A program made the translations under genes and the position numbers. The notes under the pieces are model-generated. The model saw nothing but the letters and a program-made list of their open reading frames with translations, was not told the origin of the DNA and made no database searches. Source: Ciona savignyi (Eukaryota; Chordata; Ascidiacea; Phlebobranchia; Cionidae). From it: DNA of 64,000 bases. Position 1 is the stretch's first letter, and the number at the start of each line of letters is the position of its first letter. The DNA lies in the NCBI GenBank assembly GCA_000149265.1, contig CH000017.1:322496-386495 (forward strand), in the 5' to 3' direction. Of the stretch, positions 22,104 to 33,500 are shown piece after piece.

Positions 22104-22111
22104 CTTTTATA
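22104..22111 (-). promoter_or_regulatory. TATA-like TATAAAAG
   Basis: Read on the minus strand, about 310 nt upstream of the ATG of the TSP1-ShK gene; also present in the pseudogene copy near 4139 on the plus strand, but altered upstream of 60878. Suggestive only. Confidence 0.3.
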
Positions 22112-24301
22112 AACTTTTGCGCCAAGCTTATACTAATAATAAATTATTTTCCACTTTCACCCAAAAAGTGAAATTAAAAATATTTTCTTTTTTCTCACTG
22201 TTCCACTTCTCCCCTACCCATGCAGGCAATTGTTACGTTCAGACTCGCGTTTGATTTCACGACTGAAAAGAGTTTAGCAGTCTGGCATTTATAGCATGCC
22301 AGTTGATGACATTTCTATTTATGTTTTCAACCATCTTTAAAAGGTGTAGTTATTATAACTTTCCGCAATTTGCATATAACCATATTAGGAACATAAAACT
22401 ACAATTATAATTTTTTTAAATAGTGAACAAATTACAACGAAGTCGTTAATGCACAATGCCCGAACTCGCGGTTAAACATGTATATTAATAAACAATTCTA
22501 GACAATACTGTAAGTATTATCGAGAGTATGCACGTATATTGCGGCTGACAGTAATTCCCAACACGATTTAATGTCGTGTGGTTTGCGTAAAGTTATATAT
22601 ACAAATTTAACGTATTTGTTTAAAAACTTTACCATTATTTTTGCTTTCGATTTTGTTAGAAAACTTTACGACTATTTTTGCTTTCGCCGGGTTGTTGATA
22701 AGGAGTTTTCCGACATTTTCGGTAGGGGTGATAATTTAAAAAAACACATTAAATAACATGACCATGTAATGGGTTTAATGTGAATTCTTTGTCCGGTCGA
22801 ATAGCTTGGTAATCTAGTGACTAGACTTTTTGCCGATTAATCTTAGCATAGAAAATGGTGGTCATCTGGACGGTTGTGTACTTGGGCAAGGCAATTTGTA
22901 GATATTAACTGCTAGCATATGTCAGTATACGTATCCCAATTGGCTGTATAAATAAAACTCACACGAATCATGAAAAGACACCTGATAGAACTGATTAGTT
23001 CAGAGGAGCAACGTTTAGTTTCAGAGGAGCAACCACGCAAGCTGTTTATCTAATTGTATGTAAGTTTCCGCATAAGTTTATCAGAACCTTTGTTTATAAT
23101 TTGTCGCGGATTGTTTATTGTACTCTAGCTGAAGTTGTTTGTACGTTTAATATGTCTACATTGAAATTACATTTAGCGCAAGGACTTTTCCCAGACAATT
23201 CCGAAAGCAAAAAAAATCTTAACAATTTTTTTTTAAATTCAATAAGTTATTTTTGAAAGCAACATGGCGACCACAGCATTAATTACTTACTTAGAGGGAA
23301 ATTCAGTAATGCCCAAATACGTTTTAACCAATGATATACGATAACAAACATATATTTTGGTATTTTTTATTACTTATTCGCATTGATCTCGATATATTTA
23401 AATTAGCTGTTTAGCATTTAACTGCTTCTTATTTTCCGTCATTCGGCATTTGGTTGTATGCAAAATGCGGGAAAATGCAGCCTTTCAATTTCTAAAACTC
23501 AGATTGAAATTTAAGGAGAAAATACCGCTTCAACTTGGTAGGAAATAAAACGCAAACGGCTGAGAAACTAACCAGAGTTGGTAAGAATAAACGACATTCT
23601 AAGTGCAGAAATAAAAAATACTATAAACAAGTTTTTTTTTAAATTAAAAATATTTAAAGTTGAGCATCTGTTAGACGCAAAATACTTGCATAATCTTAAT
23701 AATACACTTTGTGTAATTCCTGGAATTATTTATTAATATACTTGTTGGTCGCGAGTTCAGGCATTTTGCATTTTACTACTTTGCTATAATTTGTTGTTTT
23801 TTTGCCTAAATTAATTCTAGGTTCATGTGCCTCATTTGGTTATATGCAAAATGTGAAGATTAAAACAACCGCGCCTTTTGAAAGATGACTAAAAACAGAG
23901 AAATGGCGATAACTAGAGGCTATAATTGCCAGACGGTTAAACTCGTCTCAGTCGTTAGAGAAAATGCGAGTCTGCATGTAAAAATAGCGGCGGTCACAGT
24001 AGACAACCGTCGCAACCACCCATGTCAACGTTATCATTTAATAACTTTTCAATTACTATTCTAGTAATTTGATCTATTTGGTAAAAGTAGTATGCAAAGG
24101 TTTAAACTTAAAGTCTTTAGGCTAAACAATAGTAGTGTTTGGAGACTGTCATATCAGGTAATATCGGACACCTTCTCCATAACTGAAGTCATTTTTTTTC
24201 GTTAAAAAAAAACTTTTATTTCCTTTGGAAGCAACGCACCGACGATGGAACATTACTATTCTGTGAAAAAATATAATTATGATACGTTACTGAGTGATCA
24301 A
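22112..24301. other. Intergenic duplicated spacer, no gene seen
   Basis: Matches 61190-63249 (direct) and about 2300-4140 (inverted). Several short open frames occur but they are not conserved in frame between copies. Confidence 0.5.
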
Positions 24302-24466
24302 TTCTCTTGCAGAGGAGGGCAGTGCCCGTTGGGTTGTGAAGCTGAGATTAAATCGTTGTCAAATTTTCCATGCAGTGAATATGAAAATTTAAATTTTTGC
24401 CATGTGTACAGGCGATGGATGAACACAAATTGCAGAAAGGCCTGTTGTTTACGACAACAAGGTTAA
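24302..24466 (+). pseudogene. ShK-domain fragment of the TSP1-ShK terminal exon
   Basis: Homology to the terminal exon begins inside it at TTCTCTTGCAG and runs to the stop, giving GGQCPLGCEAEI and the ShK end KACCLRQQG. It is in opposite orientation to the gene at 20932-21795. The TTCTCTTGCAG start could serve as a splice acceptor, and the frame stays open upstream to an ATG at 24245 (73 codons), but no signal peptide is present. All ShK cysteines visible in the intact genes are kept. Confidence 0.65.
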
Positions 24467-24498
24467 GTTTTAAAGCAATGTTTCCCTCGAGATTTTGT

Positions 24499-25110
24499 TA
24501 TAGGACGACATTTCCACAGGAGCCTTCCGGCCTTTATTGCCATGTGGCCTTCGGCACACAGTCTTTGTTCATTTCCACAACTTATCTCATCCAGGAGTGA
24601 GAGCTTCTCAGCAATTGATCGTTGAACGTTGTGTATGGCACGGCATAACCGCCAACACAAGAGACTTGGCTAAATCATGCGTCTCATGCCAACAGTCCAA
24701 AGTAACACGGCACACTTTCTTTAGTATACTTAACATATCCATCCCTTCTGCGCGTTTTTACACAGTCCACGTGGACATAACCGGTCTATTCACAAGCTGG
24801 GAAGTGTACCGCTACATCCTTTGGTTTGTGTACACCGTTTCACAAGAAACCCTGTTGCAATGCCACTAAATAACATCTGCGCCAAAACTGTTGCCCGCGA
24901 ATTTTGCCTGGGGCACATCAGCAACTTTGGCGCCCCCTGCCGGATTGTTTCAGACAGAGGCACACAATTTACTTCTAGTGTGTGGCGCGATTTAGCACAT
25001 TTTTTTGGAGCCAAACTGTACGGCACTACGCACGCTGAATCAAGCTCAGCCAACTTCAAACAATCAGCTTCTAAAAAAGAGCGAGCCCACAAATTTACTA
25101 ACCTAAAATT
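24499..25110 (+). mobile_element. Ty3/Gypsy-type LTR retrotransposon fossil: integrase region
   Basis: Contains an integrase zinc-binding part (H-x-H..C-x2-C pattern around HPGVRA and SCVSCQQ) followed by catalytic-core-like text (VHVDITG and IVSDRGTQFTS). Broken, with a few frame interruptions, and truncated on both sides; no protease or reverse transcriptase seen. It abuts the end of the duplicated TSP1-ShK block, while the partner copy at 63420 continues without it. Confidence 0.7.
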
Positions 25111-25188
25111 TAACGACATAATTTTTTTTATGAATAAATGGTGAAATGGTTTTGTAGGGGAAATACTTGCCTAAATTAATCCATTAAT

Positions 25189-25897
25189 TGTGACACTTAA
25201 TAATAACTACCTTACAGCATAAAGCACCTGCAAAAAGAAAACAATAACAATTTACACTTTATTTACTTTTGACAATGACTTGTAACTTATAAGTCGGTGA
25301 TGGTGTTACGGCCTTTTTGCGCCTAATATAGTGTGGTCCCAGAACCCTGTTCTAACGGCCAATCGTGAGACCTGTCTGCCTTAGTCTACTGTAAATAATA
25401 CGCCATTACGATAGGGCGATTTAATAAAACGTAAAAGATTAACACGACTAAAATAATAATAAAAACTGCGACAACCGTCAACTGGTATCCGATAACGGTA
25501 TACGACCACGATGTCACTCAATACACCGTACAATACTCAATACTTAACCGTAATACTCAAATATACAGCTTACTCGATACGACACGATCAATCAAAATAC
25601 CATCCGACCGTTGGGGTGCACAACGAGAACTAATTCTTTAGATCCATTCCGAACGGACAACAATAAAAGCGCGCGCAAACAAACAGGTGCGAACTAATAA
25701 TTATCTGTGCGTGCGGGTAGAAACGGCTAGAACGCCTGAAGAGGTGCAACTTACGAACACAGTGAATAAAGATAAGTGCACAGTGACACGATTAAAGTGG
25801 AAAAGTTACATATAACACACAAAACCAAAATACCAATAACCCTAAAACATTACATTGACCAATCCATTACAATGGTGAGCAGCTCATCACAACACTG
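25189..25897 (+). mobile_element. Possible LTR next to the integrase fossil
   Basis: Begins TGTGACA, ends CTGACA, has an AATAAA near 25766, and is followed by ATGGTGTCAGAA, a sequence type seen at primer-binding sites of some Gypsy elements. No second LTR copy was found in the window, so this is weakly supported. Confidence 0.25.
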
Positions 25898-25910
25898 ACA
25901 TTGCTTGTTA

Positions 25911-27555
25911 ATGGTGTCAGAAAAGTGAGGTTTGAAGTAACCACACCAGAGGATTCAGAGCATGATATGCTGTAAGTGGCTGTTGTGGATGGTTGGCATC
26001 GAACAAATGATAAATAATAAAAATCTATTCCCGCTGGACGACCTGGGTTCCATGTTCAAGTGCATACACATGAGATTTCGTTTTTAACATTCAACTTATC
26101 TACTAGATCAAAGTGTCAGTAGAATAAAAGTAAAAAAACAGGACTGGTAATCATTTTCTCCCCTTTGCGTTTTAGGTAAAACTGATTTTAATATTTACTT
26201 TAAATTATACTGAACTTTAACTTATTATTAAAAAGTATAAAAAATGATAAATATACATGCAAACCGAGTTTTTCCACTCCAACTACTTCCGAATATCATC
26301 ATCATCAACACACGGTTCAACTCTCTCCAGTCAAACAATATTGTTCACATTTGAACAGAAAGCATGACCGGAATTCCCCTATCGTGCTTCTCATACTGTA
26401 ATACATTTTTTCTGATAACATCGAGATTTTAAAATTAATTAATTAGGCCGTATTAAAAGGTTATATTGTGGCGACTTGGATCGTGCTCTTCTGAAAGGAC
26501 CTAAAATGGATAAACACAAGCGACTCGTCTATAGAAACTCTGTGGATGAGGACAAAGGAAACCTTAAGCAGATTTCTAACTAACTTTTAACGGCATATTA
26601 TGGATATAAGAAATATTCAAAGAAGAGAAAAGCTGTTATTTTCTTTAAATTCATGTTATCTGAATGAATTGTGTTCTTTGCTATAGACAAACAACAACAA
26701 TGAAGCAAAAATTGGACGTAAAAACTGGACGTAAAAAGATGGAATTGCGTATTTGGTATAGATTGGGGTAATTTTATTGGAACGCGACCAAATATATCGC
26801 TACATATTGATATAGATATGTTGTTTTGTGCGTCGCATTTCAGCAACAGGGTTTCACGTTAAAACTGGCCGTCAGCGAAGCTGTTATGTCCTTTAGGAAA
26901 GTACTTACATTGCCTGAACCATCTTGATTTCATAGGTTCTACCACAATTCACAGACTGTTTTAGATTTACACAACATACTTGGACACAATGATGATGGGC
27001 ACTAGGTATTCTTATATTTACCCGTGTGATAAGTTTCGTTTACCTATTTACGGGAATGAACATTTGTATCATAAAGACTTTCTCGATTAGATTTTTGTGT
27101 GAAATTACAATACGGTTTCGGCTTGGGACTCTACCGTTACAATAAACTAACTGCCTTTAAAAAAAATTTTTTTTCTAGCAATAAATCTATGCTGAAACGA
27201 TTAAAACTGATTCTGTATTGATCAAATAAAATACGACAATAATACTGATTTAATATTATAAAACAAACAAAACTAAACATTGAGGAATTGATTTAAAGAA
27301 ATAAAATTGCACTTACTTCTACAATCTTCACAATGATTATTCAGTAACTACAAATATTTAAACATTCACCATTTGCAATACAAATAATCATGAAAAAAAT
27401 AATTAATACTGAAAACGGTATGACATATAGATAAATTCATTTATTTTTTATTATATAATTTAATAAAGTTCCAAAAATCGTTATAATTAACTTTGTAAAT
27501 GAGTAACAATGGAATCATAATAATCAATGTTAACGATTAAACATTTTTTACATTA
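25911..27555. other. No gene seen; decayed SINE and short shared repeat
   Basis: About 26840-27080 holds a strongly decayed plus-strand SINE. About 26270-26390 resembles 39380-39510 (ATCATCAACACACGGTYCAA). The rest is AT-rich and includes the 3' flank of the minus-strand receptor. Confidence 0.4.
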
Positions 27556-30500
27556 TTAAAGTTTTATGGTTTGATTGCATTCAACTTGTTTACACCATGG
27601 GCAAGGTGGGTTTAAAGGGTCACTCCGCTCTATGGGTGACATGTATTCACCACTATTCTCTGCAAATGACACATTTTTATTACCCTCCTTGCTCTCTTTC
27701 TTCTCCATCACTGTTTCATAACCACCATTGTCAACAACCGCTCCTGCCTAACAATGAATACAGTTGGTAATATGTGTCGTGTAAAATATGAAATTTAGTT
27801 TTCCCAAACTAATGAATTATGGACATGAGAAAAAACCTAATCAATTTACCTCTAAGTTTGGGTCCAGTGCATTCAGTTCAACATAACCAGCATTGTCTGA
27901 AAATTAAAGCAATGTATGATGGGTTGTTATAAGTAAAAGAGGTAAATTATGCAAATAAGATTTATAAAAGTTTTAAATTATGTCAATAAGTTATCGGCAT
28001 GCCAATAAGTTGATGTATATGTATACAACATACTGTAATGGTCCAAGTAATTCAAATATGATCAAAAGGTAATCTGATGAATGGCTTATTTGGATGCACT
28101 GCACTTAGCACTATTTAATCATAATATTTAAATAATGATCATATGAATGTGATATACCTCTTACAACAGATACATTGTTTCTGAAGTTCTCATAATTAGA
28201 TGTGCTTGGTTCAATCTGTTGATAATTAAAATAATTTATTTTTTGTGTGTTTTTCATTATTTGTATTAAAATATTGTTTCAATCCAACATTAATACTTAA
28301 AGGTCTCAAAACACAATGTTTAAATCTCTTTTAGGCATTGTGTTAGTTGGTAGCATGATAGTGGATAAATTGCATGAGTATTTTTGTACACCGTTACACA
28401 ACACAGAATGGTAATAAATTATAAAACTTACAGTGCTATTCTGACCAATGTTTCGGTAAGTTGACTGCTGTGGGTGGTTGATTTCAACATAACCTGTTTG
28501 AAATTAAAAACTGCTTATACTATTAATGCTTGTTGTCAAATATATATAATTTGTACCACTTATAAGTGGCGAAAATGAGAAATGTAGATATCGTGCTCTT
28601 GAATTCGGGTGGATGGAACAATATTGTAAACAGAACTTGTCATTAAATGCTCATACCAATGTTTACAATGCTGTTGTAAAACGCATATTTTCCATGAACA
28701 AAGTGTCTGTAATTTTTGGGTCCCATTTAAATCTAAAGTTTGAATAGTAAAAAAACAATTTCCACAAATCATAATTAATCTAACCAACCTTATATTAATA
28801 ATAGGACATGTCACACCATAACATCACTTTATTAAAGCCATTTTTACATTTATTTACAACAAAACTTTAATTTACTTCATTAAATTTATTAATTTCCTTT
28901 CTTACCTTCATTAATTGAGCTAACTGGGTCTTGGCGTATACGGCTTCTGAAGAAAATAAATGTTGCTAAAATGTTTAAAATCAACGCTTCTATAGCAAAC
29001 CTTTTTAACTTTAAATATATTAAAACGTTTAAACACTAATTTTAATAAAACATTTGTGTCTAACCCACACACATAGTTGAGAAACTGTATAAATTGCATT
29101 CTAAATCTAATTAAACAATTTGACAAAAGGAATTACTCACAATTCCAACTGTGTATTCCCAGTACCTGGAATTACAGTGTTTGCTTAATTATAAATATAT
29201 CAATATTTATAGAGATAAATATATTTTACAATCATTTTAAAAACTATATTGTGGTTAAACTAAATTTTTTCAACTAATCACCAGTGGCTGCAATATGCTG
29301 GAAAGATATCACAGCAGGTTTTTATTTAAATGTGGACATTTACCTCCAAAGATAGCATAATAATTACCCGCTACTATTGTGCCACAAAACTTATTGTGGT
29401 GTTACTCTAAAGGTACCGTATATACTCACAGATAGTTAAACATTTTTTTACTTCAATTTTAAAAAAATTAAAGGTGCTACCAATCTGCTCGATATAAGTG
29501 CAAATATAAGTGCTTTTCCTGTTCCCTTGTTGTAATTTGTTTCATTTGCCATTATTTAATAGAGAGGCAAAAAATAAATAAACCAAACTTCTGAATTATC
29601 CACAAGTGTTTTTTGCCTTGGCAGGAAATTTAAGATAGTTTGTTAAACTAGGATTGGTGATCTTAGAATAAAATCATAAGAGTAATATGGAAGAAATTAT
29701 GTTTCTTAGCACCGCTTAACTATAAAAACTTTAGATTTCTATGTGCATTGCCAAGTTAGATATCAACTCACCGTTTTCTGTTCCATTTCTTTGTTTCCTA
29801 GAAAATAAGTAAAAACTCAACAAGATAAGCATGGGAAACACCACGAAACTACATACTGTTCCAATAAATAACCATAAAAATAGCTGTTCAGCAATCACAT
29901 TTGGAACCAATATGCTGAAATTAAAATCAACTTGGAATTTGTTGTTGGTAATTCTTAATGTGTAGACTCCATTGTCACTATAGGTTGGCTGTGATAACAA
30001 AGGTAGCTTGTAAATATATGTCTTTTTTATTAAACATAAAACAATGCAACCCAAACCTTATTTCGAAGAAATACAAAAGTTGGAGGTGATGATTGCATTT
30101 GATTTGCGTCATTCATGACAATGGCTCCTTAAAACAAAATAAGTAAATTTCATATTTCACTACACAAAACCACCATACCATTCTTGGTTAGGATTGTTGT
30201 GTAAGTAGCTGGGTTAAGTGAGAAGGAGATATTACAGGATTGAGGACCCGTTGTTGCAATATACCAAATGCATACGGTGCTGTTTGGATCCCCATCTACA
30301 GTAAAACTCTCAGCTCCATCTGTTATAATAAAATGAGGTCAAGGTCACTCTTGAGAAACGAGATTCTTTTTGCGCAGTTTGTGCGTTTTGACCATGTATG
30401 CTTTGTAGTGCTCTAGCGCCTCGCGAGTTGAAGATAGGGCAAAATGTTCAACACTATAGTTGTTCCAAATAAATTTTTCAAAATTTCTCAATTTTTTATT

Positions 30501-33500
30501 TTTTTATTACGTCAATATCTGGGAGTCCACGTCATAGTCCACGTCATATTCTTTCTTATATACATTGTTATAATTTTTGATCTGTTGACAATAAAGCCTA
30601 GTTTATTAATACAAAGTTGCTTAGCAACATATTTCCTTTAAGCATATTATACTTTTGGTTTGATGTCGTCACTAAAATAATATTACGTAACTAGTTTCAT
30701 GTTACCAGTGCACCCAACCCAAAGTTTTCCATTTATTTAATAATAAAAAATGTTGAAAAAAACCTAGCTGACATTGCCTTTTCTGACTACTTTTGTTTGA
30801 AATAAAGTATAGCTGAAGTTTTTGAAACAAATTGCAGACTATAATAGTAAAGATACTCAAAACCCCCCAAAAAACGTAAATAAACTGGTAAGATCATATC
30901 TGAAACATCCCAAGAAGCAAAACAATTTCTACTGTCAAAGAGACAAATGAAATAAACATTTTGAGCGTAGTATAAGGAAAAAGCATTTTTTGTGAGGATT
31001 TCCCCTGGAAATTAGACCAATAAAGTCATAAAATTTAAGTAAACCTTACTTGAAATTTCAAATGCAAAGGTACCTTTATTTTTGCTGTTTTTAATATATA
31101 TATATCATAAAGCTTTCAGTATTCATGTACTTGTGAAACATAATTTGGTGATATTTTTAATTTGGTTATTAGCAGAATATTACCACAAAGCTTCATTCAA
31201 TTAACCAAAAGAAGGTTATTATTCTACTTTTTTTTCTTATGTTTGTGTGTGTAGTAATTGTACAACTGTTATTAAGTTTAAATACACAATCATATTGTTA
31301 TAAATACAATTCATTTATTTAGGAAATTGTTTAAAAAATATATAAATTTAGAAAATTATTTTACTGATTATTGGACTTAAAGATGTAAATTTTAAAAAAC
31401 TTACAATACACAGTTAATGTCTTTTTGTCTCTTCCCAGATGACTATATTCAGCAATGCTAGTGTACTTGGATATAGCTCTACATTCCACTATATCTTCAT
31501 TGTTTGAACTAGTCAGTAAAGTGCTTGTCCACAAGTTTCCATTCAACTGAAAATTAATATTATTAAATTAATTAAGAGAGCTGTACATTAATTTATTTTT
31601 TTACCGATTGATTTTGGCCATTGATATAAACTTCAACTCTGTCTGTCAAGGGAAATCCCCCAACAGCATTGCATTGGAATGTAGCTTTGTCACCAACATA
31701 ATGAGTATTGTTTCCACTCAATGTAGCAGTTGGTGCTGGATATAATAAACTATGAAGTCATAATAAACATGAGTTGTGCTTCCATTTGTCACAATGAAAA
31801 TGGTGATGCAACAATGCTTTCATGAAATGCTATTTATAGAAAATAAACCACCCACCTGACCAGCATTGCAAAATCTTTTCATTCTCCCACTCTGCTGAAG
31901 CAAGACATTTGGTTTCATTGTTTCCAATTGTGCCATTTGAATAATATAAAATAGAGTTCTGGGAACACTGGAAGTGAGCTGGAGTGTTGTAGACACCAGT
32001 TGGTGGATTGACTAGAACATTGCTAGGTGTTGGAGATGTGCAATCTGTAAAAGTCAAAATATGAACCCGAGTGCCAAATAACAAAATTATTTGAACTGGT
32101 TTATAAAAATCCAGAAGCATTTTATACAATCTCAACTAAAATACTTACAAAATAAAAATTAAGCATACATGAATATCAATCACCACTTCTTGTAAAACCT
32201 TATTTCTTTACCAGAAATGACATAGATTTTGCTATTCATTATTGGTGAGAGAATTACTACATGAACTGAAAAACTTTCCACATGACCTAATTAAAGCTGG
32301 AAAATCACTTGTTATTCACCTATATATTTAAAAACCCAGTTGTGTGTACCGTATATTTTTTCATGCAGAAATGATTGAGTTCTCTGTCAATTTTCATAAC
32401 TCTTGGTGTATTTTTATATTCATTGTGGGGTTAAATTTCATAATATTAACACAAATATTGTTTCCTGAAGTTTGATCTACTATCCATTAAAACATTTCAA
32501 AAATAAAAAAGTTACTTCCATAGCAATAGTTTAAAATGGAAAAGGTATGCAAATATATGTAGATCATCCTTCTTCATCAACAGCAAAAAAATAACAGTAG
32601 TCTTAGATGGAAGAATATCCACATTTTTTATTAACATATATCAAAGAGTGCGAATCGTATATGATAGCTTTGCCATGCAAAATTTAAAGATGCTTCATGT
32701 CACTTATAGTCATTATAAAGTCATGCATGCCGGACCTTTTAGCTATGTGGACATGTACTAGAAATATCAATCAGATAACAGATTCTGGCTAAAGGGAACT
32801 TCCCCCTTACTTCGGCTTGAGCACATCTGGATAAATGATGAGTTACCCTTGATTCAAAAGGGAACAGGTTTTGACTTTGCTATAGCTTATTGACATGAAT
32901 TAGTTATCCAAAAGGTTAAAACTTTTTAGTAAACTAAATGACATGTTGATATTTTGCAACAATTTTACAAAAACCTCATGGAAAACTTCTGGTATCGAAA
33001 CAAAAAATGAAGCTTATTTTTAAGCAATTTTCGTGTTATCGTCAATGTTTTCCGGATTGAAAGGGAATAATTGCTTTAAATTCCTAAGAAAATTGAAGAT
33101 GTTAAATGTGTATAATAAAAAGAAAACAATTTTAATTAAAATAACCCATTCTAACCGAGGAAATCCCCCAAAATAGGAAAAGCATTAGAAACCATAAACT
33201 TACTATGGAATGTGTTTCTGACTACAGAAACAAAGTTATGCAATTTGTATAGGATATATCAAGAGCATTAGTTAACTATGTGACCAGTTTGTTTCATTCA
33301 GAAAATATAGATAACAATTTTGGATTGGTAACTCGAGAATCTATTATTTTTTGCTAGCTGAAACAAAGGTTACAGACTTCATATTAGTTATACCGTGTAA
33401 TTAAGGTCAGGAAACCAATCGATTTTGCATGAAGAAAGAAGAAATCAAAATCCGTTTTAAAAAATAGTGTTGACACATGGTTGAAACTGTCTACCTTTTA

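Larger units (their letters stand above)
20500..24480 (-). repeat. Segmental duplicate, copy 3 (partner 59560-63420, same orientation)
   Basis: Runs in parallel with the outer part of the right inverted arm: TSP1-ShK gene (20932-21795 with 59999-60878), upstream region, and plus-strand ShK fragment (24302-24466 with 63250-63415). On the right, homology stops near 24498 where a retroelement fossil begins. Confidence 0.8.
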
